A DNA stretch of 37,076 bases from Bacteroidales bacterium (GTDB taxonomy: Bacteria > Bacteroidota > Bacteroidia > Bacteroidales > P3). Shown in pieces: positions 1 to 7,512 of this stretch; position 1 is the first letter of the stretch; the number at the start of each line of letters is the position of its first letter. The notes under the pieces were generated by a model, which made no database searches, was not told the origin of the DNA, and saw nothing but the letters and a program-made list of their open reading frames with translations. The DNA lies in NCBI GenBank assembly GCA_017455205.1, contig JAFTBM010000067.1, forward strand, positions 1 through 37,076, in the 5' to 3' direction. Both the position numbers and the translations under genes were made by a program.

Positions 1-324
1 AGCGGCGCCCGTACACCGACCAAGGCCGAGTGGGAGGAACTGATGAACAATACTACCGCCACGTGGACAACCCGCAACGGCGTGAGTGGCCGCCTCTTCA
101 CTGCCGCCAACGGCAACTCAATCTTCCTGCCCGCCGCTGGCCTTCGCAATGGTTCGAGCCTCCTCAGTGCCGGCAGCTACGGCTACTGCTGGTCGTCGTC
201 GCTCTACGAGAGCTACCCGGACCTCGCGTGGTACTTCAACTTCGGTTCCAGCCGCCAGAACATGAACTACGGCAGCCGCAACGACGGCTTCTCTGTCCGC
301 GCGGTGCGTGCCAGTCAGAACTGA
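1..324 (+). CDS. Fibrobacter-succinogenes-major-paralogous-domain protein, C-terminal fragment
   Basis: The reading frame is already open at base 1 and ends with TGA at 322-324, so only the last 107 residues are visible. The fragment aligns closely with the C-terminal part of the full-length lipoprotein at 12928-13659 (-). Shared stretches are SGARTPT, the NNTTATWTTRNGV region, NGNSIFLPAAG, the S-Y-G-Y block and the final FSVRAVRA. This pattern fits the 'Fib_succ_major' family (TIGR02145-like), which is common in multiple copies in Bacteroidota and Fibrobacter. The proteins are exported, usually as lipoproteins; their biochemical role is not established. The missing N-terminus should carry a signal peptide with lipobox if it resembles its paralogue. 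Family assignment is confident; function is unknown. Confidence 0.8.
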   Translation, partial: SGARTPTKAEWEELMNNTTATWTTRNGVSGRLFTAANGNSIFLPAAGLRNGSSLLSAGSYGYCWSSSLYESYPDLAWYFNFGSSRQNMNYGSRNDGFSVRAVRASQN

Positions 325-560
325 CCTTCCCCTGCCACCCAGGGATTTGAGCAATCGGAGTAACCAGAATAATCAGATTACTCCGATTATTTTGATTGCT
401 CGGCGGCGATGGGAGCAATGTGTATTTTTTTTAGTGATGCGAAGTCGCAAGCAACCCGCCCTACTTTCGAGCCACATCCGACCCGTATGCTCACCGCCCG
501 TATACGGACTTGATACGGAGCGGATACGGAGTGGATACGGAGCGGATACGGAGCGGGTGG
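313..560 (+). repeat. Composite intergenic repeat, left copy (inverted relative to 12690-12937)
   Basis: The sequence from the last codons of the first gene through the GATACGGAGCG array is repeated in reverse complement after the paralogue at 12928. Shared landmarks in order are AACTGACCTTC, AGGGATTTGAG, a TTACTCCGATT block, GATTGCTCGG, a GCGAAGTCG block, the TTTCGAGCC block, CCGTATGCTCACCGCCCG, TACGGACTTGATACGGAGCG and a four-to-five-unit 11-bp array (501-555). The stretch 325-647 holds no convincing gene; the short frames there are built from this repeat. Confidence 0.85.
353..388 (+). terminator. Hairpin after the first gene
   Basis: AATCGGAGTAA (353-363) pairs with TTACTCCGATT (378-388), an 11-bp perfect stem around a 14-nt loop. 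An outer GAGCAAT...ATTGCTC pairing is also possible. It starts 29 bp after the stop codon. There is no strong run of T directly after it, so termination is inferred from position only. Confidence 0.5.
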
Positions 561-647
561 CTATGGGAGCTTTCCGATGCATCTCATACTTCACCTCCTG
601 GGATGGGGCGGAAAACGTGATGTAGGATAGGGGAAAGCAAAAAAAAA

Positions 648-678
648 TTTGTGGAATGCAAAATAAATCATATATTTG
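648..678 (+). promoter_or_regulatory. Bacteroidota-type promoter of the tryptophanase operon
   Basis: TTTG at 648-651 is followed after 19 bp by TATATTTG at 671-678. This matches the known Bacteroides -33 (TTTG) / -7 (TAnnTTTG) arrangement. The expected transcript start is near 685, giving a 5' leader of about 140 nt before the ATG at 827. No TnaC-like leader peptide was recognised in that leader. Confidence 0.75.
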
Positions 679-826
679 CACTGCTATATTGCGACCTATA
701 ATGATGCCGAATAATGTGGCAAGGAGTGAGTTATATGGTTGATTGAGTGTGGATTGCCATGTTGCAAGGTGAAAGATAAAAGACGAAAAACGAACAGAAA
801 ATAAACTAAAAAACAGGATAGCGACT

Positions 827-2203
827 ATGGAACTACCTTTTGCAGAGGCTTGGAAAATTAAGATGGTGGAGCCGATACGCAAATCGACGCGTGCCGAGCG
901 CGAGAAGTGGCTCGAGGAGGCACACCAGAACATATTCATGCTCAAGAGCGACTACGTGTATATAGACCTGCTGACCGATAGCGGCACTGGGGCGATGAGC
1001 GACCGCCAGTGGGGTGCGATGATGATGGGCGACGAGAGCTACGGTGGGGCGAGGTCGTTCTACCACATGAAGGAGGTTGTTACTGGCTTGACAGGCTTCG
1101 AGTATGTCATTCCCACGCACCAAGGGAGGGCTGCGGAGAATGTGCTGTTCAGCTACCTGGTGAAGCCTGGGCAGGTGATTCCTGGCAATGCTCATTTCGA
1201 CACCACCAAGGGACACATTGAGAGCCGCAAGGCCTTTGCGGTGGACGTGACGGTGGCCGAGGCCTACGACACGCAGCTTGAGCGTCCGTTCAAGGGCAAT
1301 GTGGACATAGAGAAGTTGGAAAAGGTGCTGCGGGAGAACGAGGGGAAAGTGCCCTTTATGGTGCTGACGGTTACCAACAACACGGTGGGTGGGCAGCCGG
1401 TGAGCATGGCGAACATACGGCAGACGTGCGAGGTGTGCCACCGCTACGGGGTGCCAGTGAATATCGATAGTGCACGCTTCATAGAGAATGCCTATTTCAT
1501 CAAGACGCGCGAGGAGGGCTACGCCGACAAGAGCTTGCGCGAGATAGCACGAGAGATGTTCAGCTATGCCGACTCGATGACGATGAGTGCCAAGAAGGAC
1601 GGATTGGTGAACATGGGTGGTTTTATCGCCACGCGGAAGAAAGATTGGTATGAGGGGGCAAAGCTTTTCTGCATCCCCTTCGAGGGTTTCCTCACCTACG
1701 GCGGCATGAACGGGCGCGACATGGATGCGCTGGCTGTGGGCTTGGAGGAGAACATAGAGTTTGAGATGGTGGAGACGAGGGTGAAGCAGGTGAAGTACCT
1801 GGCAGACAGGCTGGATGAGTACGGCATACCCTACCAGCGGCCTGCGGGTGGACACGCCATCTTTGTGGATGCCGACCGCATACTGACGCAGATACCGAAG
1901 GAGGAGTTTCCCGCACAGACCCTGACGTGCGAGCTCTACCTCGAGGCGGGCATCAGGGCATGCGAGATAGGCTACGTGCTGGCCGACCGCGACCCCGTTA
2001 CGCGCGAAAACCGATTCGGCGGCAACGACTTCGTCAGGCTCTGCATACCGAGGCGCGTCTACACCAACAACCACATGGACGTGATAGCCGCGGCGCTGAA
2101 GAACGTCTACGACCGCCGTCAGAGCATCACCCGTGGGCTTGAGATTACGTGGGAGGCCGAACTGATGAGGCATTTCACCTGCCAGTTCCGCCGCCTGGGT
2201 TGA
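827..2203 (+). CDS. tnaA: Tryptophanase (tryptophan indole-lyase)
   Basis: This 458-residue, PLP-dependent cytoplasmic enzyme splits L-tryptophan into indole, pyruvate and ammonia. The fold-type I beta-eliminating lyase family is clear from YIDLLTDSGTGAM, GDESYGG, PTHQGRAAEN, GGQPVSMAN, DSARFIENAYFIK and the PLP-lysine motif SAKKD (Lys 256/257). Tyrosine phenol-lyase is the close alternative. It is excluded by two diagnostic positions: the C-terminal motif is RHFT (His as in E. coli TnaA, where tyrosine phenol-lyase has RFFT), and CEIG has Ile where tyrosine phenol-lyase has the substrate-binding Arg (MERG). Start is the ATG after the 140-nt leader. The gene lies only 36 bp upstream of the Wza-like gene, which suggests co-transcription with exopolysaccharide export genes, an unusual pairing. 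Confidence 0.95.
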   Translation: MELPFAEAWKIKMVEPIRKSTRAEREKWLEEAHQNIFMLKSDYVYIDLLTDSGTGAMSDRQWGAMMMGDESYGGARSFYHMKEVVTGLTGFEYVIPTHQGRAAENVLFSYLVKPGQVIPGNAHFDTTKGHIESRKAFAVDVTVAEAYDTQLERPFKGNVDIEKLEKVLRENEGKVPFMVLTVTNNTVGGQPVSMANIRQTCEVCHRYGVPVNIDSARFIENAYFIKTREEGYADKSLREIAREMFSYADSMTMSAKKDGLVNMGGFIATRKKDWYEGAKLFCIPFEGFLTYGGMNGRDMDALAVGLEENIEFEMVETRVKQVKYLADRLDEYGIPYQRPAGGHAIFVDADRILTQIPKEEFPAQTLTCELYLEAGIRACEIGYVLADRDPVTRENRFGGNDFVRLCIPRRVYTNNHMDVIAAALKNVYDRRQSITRGLEITWEAELMRHFTCQFRRLG

Positions 2204-2239
2204 TGGAAGAAGAGGGATGAATTAAGCAGCAAAAGAGAG

Positions 2240-3043
2240 ATGAAGATAGGAAAGAATATGAAGCGGAGCGTGGTGGCAGGGAAAAATGGCCGAGGCCGTA
2301 GTGTGAACGTATGGATGGTGGTGGTGGGAATGGGATTGGCACTGACATCGTGCGTTACGCAGAAGCGGGTGAACTACCTGCAGGACATGACGCAGGGAAC
2401 GCAGATAGAGCTTGAGAATCGGATAGAGGCTTGCATTGCCCCCTACGATGAGCTATCGATAACGGTGGCTGCCTCTTCAATCAACCAGGAGATGGCTACC
2501 CCGTTCAATGGTGGAGGCACCTACTTGGTGGATGTGGATGGGAACATAGACTTCCCGGTGCTGGGCAGGATGCACGTGGCGGGGCTGACGAGGCTTCGCC
2601 TGCAGGACACGCTGGTGCATCGGCTGGAGCGTGACAGCCTGCTGGACAATCCGTATGTGTCGGTCAGGTTCAACAATTTCAAGATATTCTTCCTCGGTGG
2701 CGGAACGGGAAAGGTAATCAACATCTCGAACGAGAGGTGCACGTTCCTTGAGGCGTTGGCCATGAGCGGGGGGTTGGACAACTTCACGCGGCGCGACCAC
2801 ATCGGGGTGATGCGCGAGGTGAATGGGAAGATGGTGATGCGCTACCTCGACCCGCGCTCGTCGCAGGTCTTTAGCGACCCATTCTACATGCTGCAGCAGA
2901 ACGACTTTATCATCACCGATGGGATGAACATCGGTGTTGTTAGGGCGGAGGTAACCTACTGGACTAGCCTGCTGACCTCGGCAATGTCGGTGGCTACGGT
3001 GGTACTGTCGCTGATGCTGTATAGCCGCACACTTAGGGACTAA
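2240..3043 (+). CDS. Wza-like polysaccharide export outer-membrane lipoprotein
   Basis: This 267-residue lipoprotein has a basic N-region, a hydrophobic segment (about residues 22-36) and a lipobox ending LTSC, with Cys38 as the acylated residue. Residues about 45-150 form the polysaccharide export domain (PYDELSI, then DVDGNIDFPVLGRM, then the GLTRLRLQDTL helix). A SLBB-like part follows (FFLGGG to about residue 215). It ends in a hydrophobic helix near residues 238-262, consistent with the membrane-spanning C-terminal helix of Wza-type channels. It probably forms the outer-membrane exit for a capsule or exopolysaccharide, in partnership with the Wzc-like kinase 60 bp downstream. The first ATG (2240) is used; ATG at codon 7 is an alternative. 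No glycosyltransferase, flippase or polymerase gene follows in this window. Confidence 0.85.
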   Translation: MKIGKNMKRSVVAGKNGRGRSVNVWMVVVGMGLALTSCVTQKRVNYLQDMTQGTQIELENRIEACIAPYDELSITVAASSINQEMATPFNGGGTYLVDVDGNIDFPVLGRMHVAGLTRLRLQDTLVHRLERDSLLDNPYVSVRFNNFKIFFLGGGTGKVINISNERCTFLEALAMSGGLDNFTRRDHIGVMREVNGKMVMRYLDPRSSQVFSDPFYMLQQNDFIITDGMNIGVVRAEVTYWTSLLTSAMSVATVVLSLMLYSRTLRD

Positions 3044-3103
3044 CAATTGGCAACAGAACGTCCATAGGCAAAGAAAGACTAATCCACAACTATACGCGTA
3101 GAG

Positions 3104-5569
3104 ATGGCAGAAGTAGAGACTCACAACGATAGCAATTTCCTCGATGAGGAAAAGGGAGCGAAGATATATGCGAAGGATGTGCTGTTTATCGTGTTGCGCA
3201 ACCTGCACTGGCTGCTGCTGTGTGCGGCGATAGGCACATTTGCGGCTGGCTATTGGGTGAGGCATCAGAATCGGGTATACCAAAGCAGCGCGAAGGTGCT
3301 GATCAAGGGGTCGTCATCGTCCAACGATGGGAGTGCGTTGCGCGAGGCATCGGTGCGGACGATGTTTTCCACGAAGTCGCTCTACAGCAGCTCGGTGAAC
3401 AACGAGATGAAGATATTCAGCTCGAAGTCGGCGCTGACCGAGGTGGCGCGGACACTGAAGCTGAACATCGTCTACACCGTAAAGACGCGGTTGGTGAACC
3501 GCACGAAGGACCTCTATGGGGAGTCGCCGATAGAGGTGATGTTTATTGACAATGCGGAGGATGAATATGCCGCACTGGATGTGAGCATTGTGGATGAAGA
3601 GCGGATGAGCATAGTGGTGCAGGGATACGACCCCATAGTGGCACGGTATGGCGACACGGTGGCCACGCCATTCGGTCGGGTGGTGGTGAACAACACGTGG
3701 TTTCTGACGGCATCGTATTTCGGCCAAGTGGTTCACGTGTGCCACTACAGCCTCTCGGACATTGCCGACCACTACCGCTGGGCGATGAGCGTTACGCGCG
3801 ACGACGAGCTGAACACCATCATCAGCATAGTGCTGCAGGATTCCTCGCCCATAAGGGCAGCGGAGGTCATCAACGAGGCCATCCGCGTCTACAACGATGA
3901 TGCCGTCAAGGACAAAGAGCGCATCATTGCCTACACCTACGACTACATCAACGAGCGTTTAGTACTGCTGCAGAAAGACCTCGGGGTGCAAGAGAGCGAA
4001 TTGGCCAACTTCAAGAAGGATAATATGCTGCTTGACGTGTCGGTCTACGGTCAGTCCTATCTCAACGCCAGCATACAGAGCACCGAGGAGATAGAGCGCA
4101 TCAACAAGCAGCTTTCCACGGCTCGCTACCTGATGCAACTCTGCGATAGCGAAGCGGAGACGCGCCTTATCCCCAACACGATGGGAATAGAGGATGAGCA
4201 TGTGGCACAGATGATAGCGGAATACAATGCCCTGGTGCTGGAGATAGGCAAGTACCAGAGCGTGAACAACCCAGTGGTGAAGCAGAAGATGGCCACGATA
4301 AAGACCCTTCGTGCCGATATGAAGACGCTGCTTGATATCTACATCGGAGTGCTTCAAGAACGGCTGGCCGAGGCCAAAGTGGTGGCTCGGCAGGCATCCA
4401 CCAAGTTGAACGATGTGCCAGAGCAGCAGCTCTACTTGGAGAACCTTGAGCGAGTGCAAAAAATCAAGGAAGAACTTTACCTGCACCTGTTGCGCAGGCG
4501 CGAGGAGCTAATGATAAGCAAGCCCTCGATTGAGCCTAACGGCAAGGTGCTGGATCCTGCGAAGATAAACACCACGCCAGTGGCACCCGACGAGCAGCGC
4601 GTTACCCTGCTGGGGTTGCTGGTGGGGCTGGCACTACCTATCGGCATTTTCTTCCTGCGGAGGTTGCTCAACACCAAGGTGCAGTACCACACCGACATCG
4701 TGCGTAGCACGGCGGCACCATTCCTCTGCGAACTTCCACAGCGCAAGAGAAAGGATGCTCGCAAGATAGTGGTTTCCACACACGACCGCGACAGCCTCTC
4801 GGAGTCGTTCCGACTGCTGCGCACGAAGATAGACTTCTTCGCCACTGGCGAGCAACGTCAGGGCGGGCGCGTGATAATGGTAACCTCGCTGCTGCCTGGC
4901 ATGGGCAAGACGTTTATCTCTACCAACCTGGCTGCAAGCATAGCGCTGGCGGAGAAAAAGGTGATGGTGATAGACCTTGACTTGCGGCGTGGGTCGATGA
5001 CGAAGCAGTTCTATTCGCGGCATCATGAAGGGTTGGTCAACTACCTAATGGGGAGAGTGGATTCGTGGCAAGGGCTGGTGAGGCACAATATGGTGTATCA
5101 GAACGTGGATAGCATCTTCACAGGCATATTGCCCCCCAATCCGAGCGAGCTGCTGAGCAATGGAAGGTTTGAGCGGATGCTGGAAGAGTTGAGGGCGCAA
5201 TACGAGTATATCATCCTCGACACTGCACCTATCGGCATGGTGGTGGACACCGACATCATCAGTCAGCTGGCCGACAACACGATATTTGTCATCCGAGCGG
5301 GCAAGTTCGACAAACGGCTGGTGGAGAACATTGACCAACTGTATAAGAGCCAAACCTACAAGAACATGGCCGTAGTGCTGAACGATGTACACTACAAGAA
5401 GATGACCCCGCTTGAGCGTCGGTATGGCTATGGCTACGGCTATGGTTACGGCTACGGAAGTGGTTATGGTTATGGCTACGGCTATGGTTATGGCTACGGC
5501 TATGGTTATGGAGATGAGGAGATAGGGAAGGAAGAAGAGGCTGACAAGACAGAAGAAAACAATGAATAA
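3104..5569 (+). CDS. Wzc-like polysaccharide co-polymerase / tyrosine autokinase with Gly-Tyr tail
   Basis: This is an 821-residue inner-membrane protein. A first membrane helix lies near residues 33-52. A large periplasmic Wzz-type region with coiled-coil segments (about 270-480) follows, then a second helix near 500-518. The cytoplasmic BY-kinase domain has Walker A (PGMGKTF, about 599-605), Walker A' (VMVIDLDLRRG, about 620-630) and Walker B (YIILDTAP, about 701). The C-terminal tyrosine cluster is a (Gly-Tyr) repeat with 14 tyrosines (codons 774-803), followed by an acidic tail. By family knowledge it controls polysaccharide chain length and export through cycles of autophosphorylation. 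It follows the Wza-like gene by 60 bp, and its end overlaps the upstream possible start of the OmpA-like gene by 8 bp. Confidence 0.93.
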   Translation: MAEVETHNDSNFLDEEKGAKIYAKDVLFIVLRNLHWLLLCAAIGTFAAGYWVRHQNRVYQSSAKVLIKGSSSSNDGSALREASVRTMFSTKSLYSSSVNNEMKIFSSKSALTEVARTLKLNIVYTVKTRLVNRTKDLYGESPIEVMFIDNAEDEYAALDVSIVDEERMSIVVQGYDPIVARYGDTVATPFGRVVVNNTWFLTASYFGQVVHVCHYSLSDIADHYRWAMSVTRDDELNTIISIVLQDSSPIRAAEVINEAIRVYNDDAVKDKERIIAYTYDYINERLVLLQKDLGVQESELANFKKDNMLLDVSVYGQSYLNASIQSTEEIERINKQLSTARYLMQLCDSEAETRLIPNTMGIEDEHVAQMIAEYNALVLEIGKYQSVNNPVVKQKMATIKTLRADMKTLLDIYIGVLQERLAEAKVVARQASTKLNDVPEQQLYLENLERVQKIKEELYLHLLRRREELMISKPSIEPNGKVLDPAKINTTPVAPDEQRVTLLGLLVGLALPIGIFFLRRLLNTKVQYHTDIVRSTAAPFLCELPQRKRKDARKIVVSTHDRDSLSESFRLLRTKIDFFATGEQRQGGRVIMVTSLLPGMGKTFISTNLAASIALAEKKVMVIDLDLRRGSMTKQFYSRHHEGLVNYLMGRVDSWQGLVRHNMVYQNVDSIFTGILPPNPSELLSNGRFERMLEELRAQYEYIILDTAPIGMVVDTDIISQLADNTIFVIRAGKFDKRLVENIDQLYKSQTYKNMAVVLNDVHYKKMTPLERRYGYGYGYGYGYGSGYGYGYGYGYGYGYGYGDEEIGKEEEADKTEENNE
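5423..5512 (+). repeat. Degenerate 6-bp repeat encoding the Gly-Tyr tail of the kinase
   Basis: TAT/TAC alternates with GGC/GGT/GGA over 90 bp, interrupted once by a Ser codon (AGT). It gives six plus eight Tyr-Gly pairs. Codon use alternates between synonyms, so the DNA is an imperfect hexamer repeat that could still gain or lose units in frame. Confidence 0.9.
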
Positions 5570-7034
5570 AACAACGCATATGAAGAAGGTTGTAATTGCT
5601 GCGGTACTGGCAATGATGGCTTCGTGGGCATCGGCACAAGCTCCAGTGCGGCGCGGCGTGGCCTTGGGTGCTGACAGGGACACGTTGCAGTATATCATCG
5701 CCTCGCCATTCGACAACTGGTTTTTGGAGTTAGGCGGCGGTGTGCAGACGTATATCGGCAACGAGCTGGTGGCTTCGGCACGAAAGAACAAGCTCAACTA
5801 CAACTTGCGTGCCGAGATAGGCAAGTGGCTTATCCCCGACATTGCTGTCTCGCTGCGTGTAGGACTTTCGAGCATCAGCGGGCAGTCGCAGTACGCGAGG
5901 CAGCCGTTTATTGACAAGATAAACGATGCACCAGCAGACAATGGCTATTGGCCGTTTGATGCGCATGTGGCCTACGCACTGGGAGTGTTTACGTTTGACT
6001 GGACCAACTTCCTCTCTGGCTACGAAGCTGGTAAGCGGAAGCGAATGCATGTCTACACCCCGTTCGGACTGGGTGCGGCCATGATGTACGGTTCACTGAA
6101 AAGTCATGCCCAGTCATTTGAAAACGAGGGACTTACACCTGGCGACACCTACCGCAACTACGAGCTTGCCTTTACGGGAGGTTTAGGCTTTGCCTACGAG
6201 GCATCGCCCAGCTTGGCCATCAACCTATCGGCTGACGTGCTGGGAGCTAGGCATTCGTTGGATGCTAGCCCGTATGACAACAGCTACTCAATGTTCGATT
6301 TGATGCCATCGGTCAATATCGGATTCAGGTTCAACCTGTTGAACAATATCAACAAGTATAACCCCTACACCAAGCAGGCTCGCCGCGAGGCGGTGAACCA
6401 CGAGTTCCTCACCTATGGAACGGGGGGCGACATGAAGAGCCTGACGGCTCGCATACAGCGGCTGAACGCGAAGATAGACTCGGTGCAGGCCCTTGCCGAC
6501 AACGAGCATCGCCGTGCCGACAGCGAGAAGCATCGTGCTGACAGCCTGCTGCTTCAGTTGCTCAATGCCGAGCTCTTGATACTTGACTCCACCCAGGCAG
6601 CAGCTGTGGTCAGCGGTGAGCCAGAGAACGTGTTCGATGAGTTGCTGCAGGTCAACCAAGAGATTGATGTGCCGTTCACCATCATCTACTTCGACCTAAA
6701 CAAGCACGACATCCGGTCTGACAGCTACAAGCGGTTGCAGTACTTCGCAAAGAAAGTGGCCAATATGGGCGACACAGCCGAGTTCTACGTCATCGGTGCG
6801 GCTGATGCCGAGACAGGTAATCCGAGACACAACCTGCGGCTGTCGCAGTTGCGTTGCAAAGAGACTTCGAATGTGCTGGTGCGTCGGTTGAGTGTGGATG
6901 CCACCCAGCTGATCAATGTGCCGATGGGCGGTGTGGCTGGCTCGGGCGACAAGAACCGCATGGCCATGATTATTCTCAAAGTACCAGCCACCGAGGCTAT
7001 TGTAGACCACTGGAGCCGAAGCGTCAAGCGATGA
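5562..7034 (+). CDS. Outer-membrane protein with C-terminal OmpA-like peptidoglycan-binding domain
   Basis: This protein of 490 residues (484 from the second ATG) has a signal peptide, MKKVVIAAVLAMMASWASAQA, that begins at the ATG at 5580. The ATG at 5562 overlaps the wzc stop and would only add six residues; 5580 may be the true start. Residues about 45-270 look like an outer-membrane beta-barrel (GGGVQTYIGNEL, alternating aromatic strands). A coiled-coil linker follows (about 290-335, RADSEKHRADSLL). The OmpA C-terminal domain (about 370-480) contains IYFDLNKHDI and the GAADAETG...LSQLR region, with the Asp and Arg that contact diaminopimelate in this family. As the last gene of the tnaA-wza-wzc group it probably anchors the outer membrane to the wall; a role in polysaccharide export is only inferred from position. 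Confidence 0.85.
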   Translation: MNKTTHMKKVVIAAVLAMMASWASAQAPVRRGVALGADRDTLQYIIASPFDNWFLELGGGVQTYIGNELVASARKNKLNYNLRAEIGKWLIPDIAVSLRVGLSSISGQSQYARQPFIDKINDAPADNGYWPFDAHVAYALGVFTFDWTNFLSGYEAGKRKRMHVYTPFGLGAAMMYGSLKSHAQSFENEGLTPGDTYRNYELAFTGGLGFAYEASPSLAINLSADVLGARHSLDASPYDNSYSMFDLMPSVNIGFRFNLLNNINKYNPYTKQARREAVNHEFLTYGTGGDMKSLTARIQRLNAKIDSVQALADNEHRRADSEKHRADSLLLQLLNAELLILDSTQAAAVVSGEPENVFDELLQVNQEIDVPFTIIYFDLNKHDIRSDSYKRLQYFAKKVANMGDTAEFYVIGAADAETGNPRHNLRLSQLRCKETSNVLVRRLSVDATQLINVPMGGVAGSGDKNRMAMIILKVPATEAIVDHWSRSVKR

Positions 7035-7065
7035 AGAGGCAACGGAAAGTGAAGTAGAAAGGAAG

Positions 7066-7103
7066 AATGCCGAGAGTGCCAGGGTTGCGCTCTCGGCATT
7101 TTG
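7066..7103 (+). terminator. Rho-independent-type terminator of the tnaA-wza-wzc-ompA group
   Basis: AATGCCGAGAG (7066-7076) pairs perfectly with CTCTCGGCATT (7090-7100), with a 13-nt loop and TTT following. It begins 31 bp after the stop codon of the OmpA-like gene. Confidence 0.85.
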
Positions 7104-7183
7104 AGGTGAAAAATGGCAATAGTACCCTAAGCGTTTTATCAGAAACTTCGTAATGGAAAAAATTTTCCCCTTGTGGAGGGTGA

Positions 7184-7277
7184 ATTTTCAATTCTCAATT
7201 TTCAATTTTCAAGTGCCACTTGGTCCGTGTCAACTCCGTGTCAGGTCCGTGTCAGGTCCGTGTCACCTCCGACTCGG
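7184..7277 (+). repeat. Composite intergenic repeat: CAATT-rich part plus 11-bp GTCCGTGTCAG array
   Basis: TCAATTCTCAATTTTCAATTTTC (7189-7210) is followed by five units of 11 bp, GTCCGTGTCAA, CTCCGTGTCAG, GTCCGTGTCAG, GTCCGTGTCAC, CTCCGACTCGG (7223-7277), then a CACGGGGC block. The same order of parts is found at 12650-12780 with CTCCGTATCCG units. The stretch 7104-7512 has no other convincing content and no clear promoter box for bamA was found in it. Confidence 0.8.
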
Positions 7278-7512
7278 GTCGGACATAACACGGGGCAAAC
7301 ACGCACCAAAAACGCATCAAGCACGGGTCAAGTCCCTACCCTTCGTTTTGCACACCCTTTTGCAGGTCTTCTCCGCCTGCTATTCAACGAAGCAGGTGCT
7401 GCCCGACGAAAAATAATTTGGACACAATTGGAGAAATAGATGAAAAAAAATGTAGTTCTCAACAATAAGAAGCGTGTTGGATAGTTATAAGATAGTTGCA
7501 GGACGAGCATCG

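Noticed and set aside
833..2173. Long open frame on the minus strand opposite tnaA
   Set aside because: It is the antisense of a certain gene, has no known protein motif, and is His/Leu/Val-rich as expected from reversed codons.
827..2203. Tyrosine phenol-lyase instead of tryptophanase
   Set aside because: RHFT and CEIG at the two diagnostic places match tryptophanase; tyrosine phenol-lyase has Phe and Arg there.
827..7034. Full capsule biosynthesis locus
   Set aside because: Only the export and kinase genes are present; no glycosyltransferase, Wzx, Wzy or sugar nucleotide genes are in the window.
7474..7512. Upstream GTG start for bamA
   Set aside because: It would add 13 residues before a standard signal peptide that begins at ATG 7513.
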